From contig CALSRZ010000003.1 of the NCBI GenBank assembly GCA_943788895.1, positions 1 to 64,000 of the forward strand: a stretch of 64,000 nucleotides of DNA. The letters run 5' to 3'. Both the position numbers and the translations under genes were made by a program. This document shows, one piece after another, positions 63,761 through 64,000 of the stretch. The notes under the pieces are model-generated. The model searched no databases and was not told where the DNA came from. It saw only the letters and a list, made by a program, of their open reading frames with translations. Each line of letters starts with the position of its first letter. The first letter of the stretch is position 1. Source of the DNA: an uncultured Pseudomonadales bacterium. GTDB lineage: Bacteria > Pseudomonadota > Gammaproteobacteria > Pseudomonadales > Porticoccaceae.

Positions 63761-64000
63761 CTAGTTTTCAGAAAATCTGTGAACTGCATCCACAAAGACT
63801 TTTACATTGTCCGGATCGATATCTGGCGTGATGCCGTGACCCAGATTAAACACATGTCCGGAACCCTGACCAAAGCCGCGCATTATGCTTTCAACCTGCG
63901 CTTCAATGGTGGCTGGATCAGCGCGCAGTACGGCGGGATCCATATTGCCCTGCAGTGCGACCTGATGACCAACGCGGCTCTTGGCTGCGGCAATATCCAT
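63761..64000 (-). CDS. hemE: uroporphyrinogen decarboxylase, C-terminal part only
   Basis: The last 79 codons of hemE; the rest lies beyond the window edge. [20 protein letters not shown] with DPAVLRADP and [20 protein letters not shown] is the conserved UroD C-terminal region, including the GHG loop and NxGH type motif. The enzyme decarboxylates uroporphyrinogen III in haem synthesis, which supplies the ccm-loaded cytochromes. The stop is at 63761. The 133 bases between it and the HD-GYP start show nothing clear. Confidence 0.95.
   Translation of the reverse strand: MDIAAAKSRVGHQVALQGNMDPAVLRADPATIEAQVESIMRGFGQGSGHVFNLGHGITPDIDPDNVKVFVDAVHRFSEN

Overview
The window is a stretch of gammaproteobacterial chromosome of roughly 50% GC, dense with housekeeping genes. 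Gene content and order point to a marine, Pseudomonas-related lineage, probably Cellvibrionales / SAR92-like (this placement is an inference). The main support is four conserved neighbourhoods: the full ccmABCDEFGHI cytochrome c maturation operon; tsaD next to rpsU-yqeY-dnaG-rpoD and a tRNA-Ile2; the nnr-tsaE-amiB-mutL-miaA-hfq-hflX-hflK-hflC / yjeT-hisZ-purA superoperon; and queG/orn/rsgA/rhdA/psd. A TonB receptor and an Fnr/Anr regulator also fit. There is no rRNA, insertion sequence, prophage or CRISPR array.

Layout. 1-4.4 kb: DUF1244, cysK, a CIA30-like protein, a TIGR03643-type protein and a small unknown gene (the last four carry frameshifts), then an orphan HigA-type antitoxin and a vapBC pair with a clear operator. 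4.4-7.1 kb: clpB with a heat-shock promoter. 7.1-14.2 kb: the ccm operon on the minus strand. 14.3-19.3 kb: msrA, uspE and fnr diverging around an FNR box, cca, and a pteridine reductase. 19.3-23.5 kb: a SEFIR-EAL fusion, folK, folB and tsaD. 23.7-28.9 kb: the macromolecular synthesis operon and tRNA-Ile2, followed by a tandem array of 121-bp units that each carry a copy of the tRNA 3' end. 29.6-36.5 kb: an accessory, partly AT-rich block of surface proteins (four fasciclin domains with a nested secreted-repeat domain, a leucine-rich-repeat/dockerin-like protein, a PEGA lipoprotein, a DUF4105 protein). 36.5-44.5 kb: a PepSY protein with a His-rich loop, a TonB receptor, an alkaline phosphatase and small genes. 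44.5-64 kb: purine/histidine synthesis, RNA and DNA maintenance, cell wall, queuosine and phospholipid genes, an atypical HD-GYP protein and the 3' end of hemE.

How the genes work together. Cytochrome maturation and Fnr/UspE fit a respiring organism that senses oxygen. The folM-like reductase, folK and folB fall within a few kilobases and share pterin chemistry. ClpB, the HflKC modulators, HflX, MsrA and UspE are stress functions. TsaD and TsaE (t6A), MiaA (i6A37), QueG, Cca and the lysidine-type tRNA-Ile2 form a strong tRNA-maturation theme. Two c-di-GMP-related proteins (SEFIR-EAL and a degenerate HD-GYP) flank the window.

Caveat. At least 17 single-base-type frameshifts fall in patches (about 1.0-3.2, 27.5-28.5, 44.4-44.8 and 51.4-51.8 kb) and hit genes that are normally essential, such as rpoD and purA. 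Many lie in short homopolymers. They are best read as sequence errors, so coordinates in those genes are for the whole reconstructed gene. The most unusual items are the SEFIR-EAL fusion, the tRNA-Ile2 distal repeat array, the nested domain in the fasciclin lipoprotein, and short 12-18 bp tandem duplications located exactly at gene ends.
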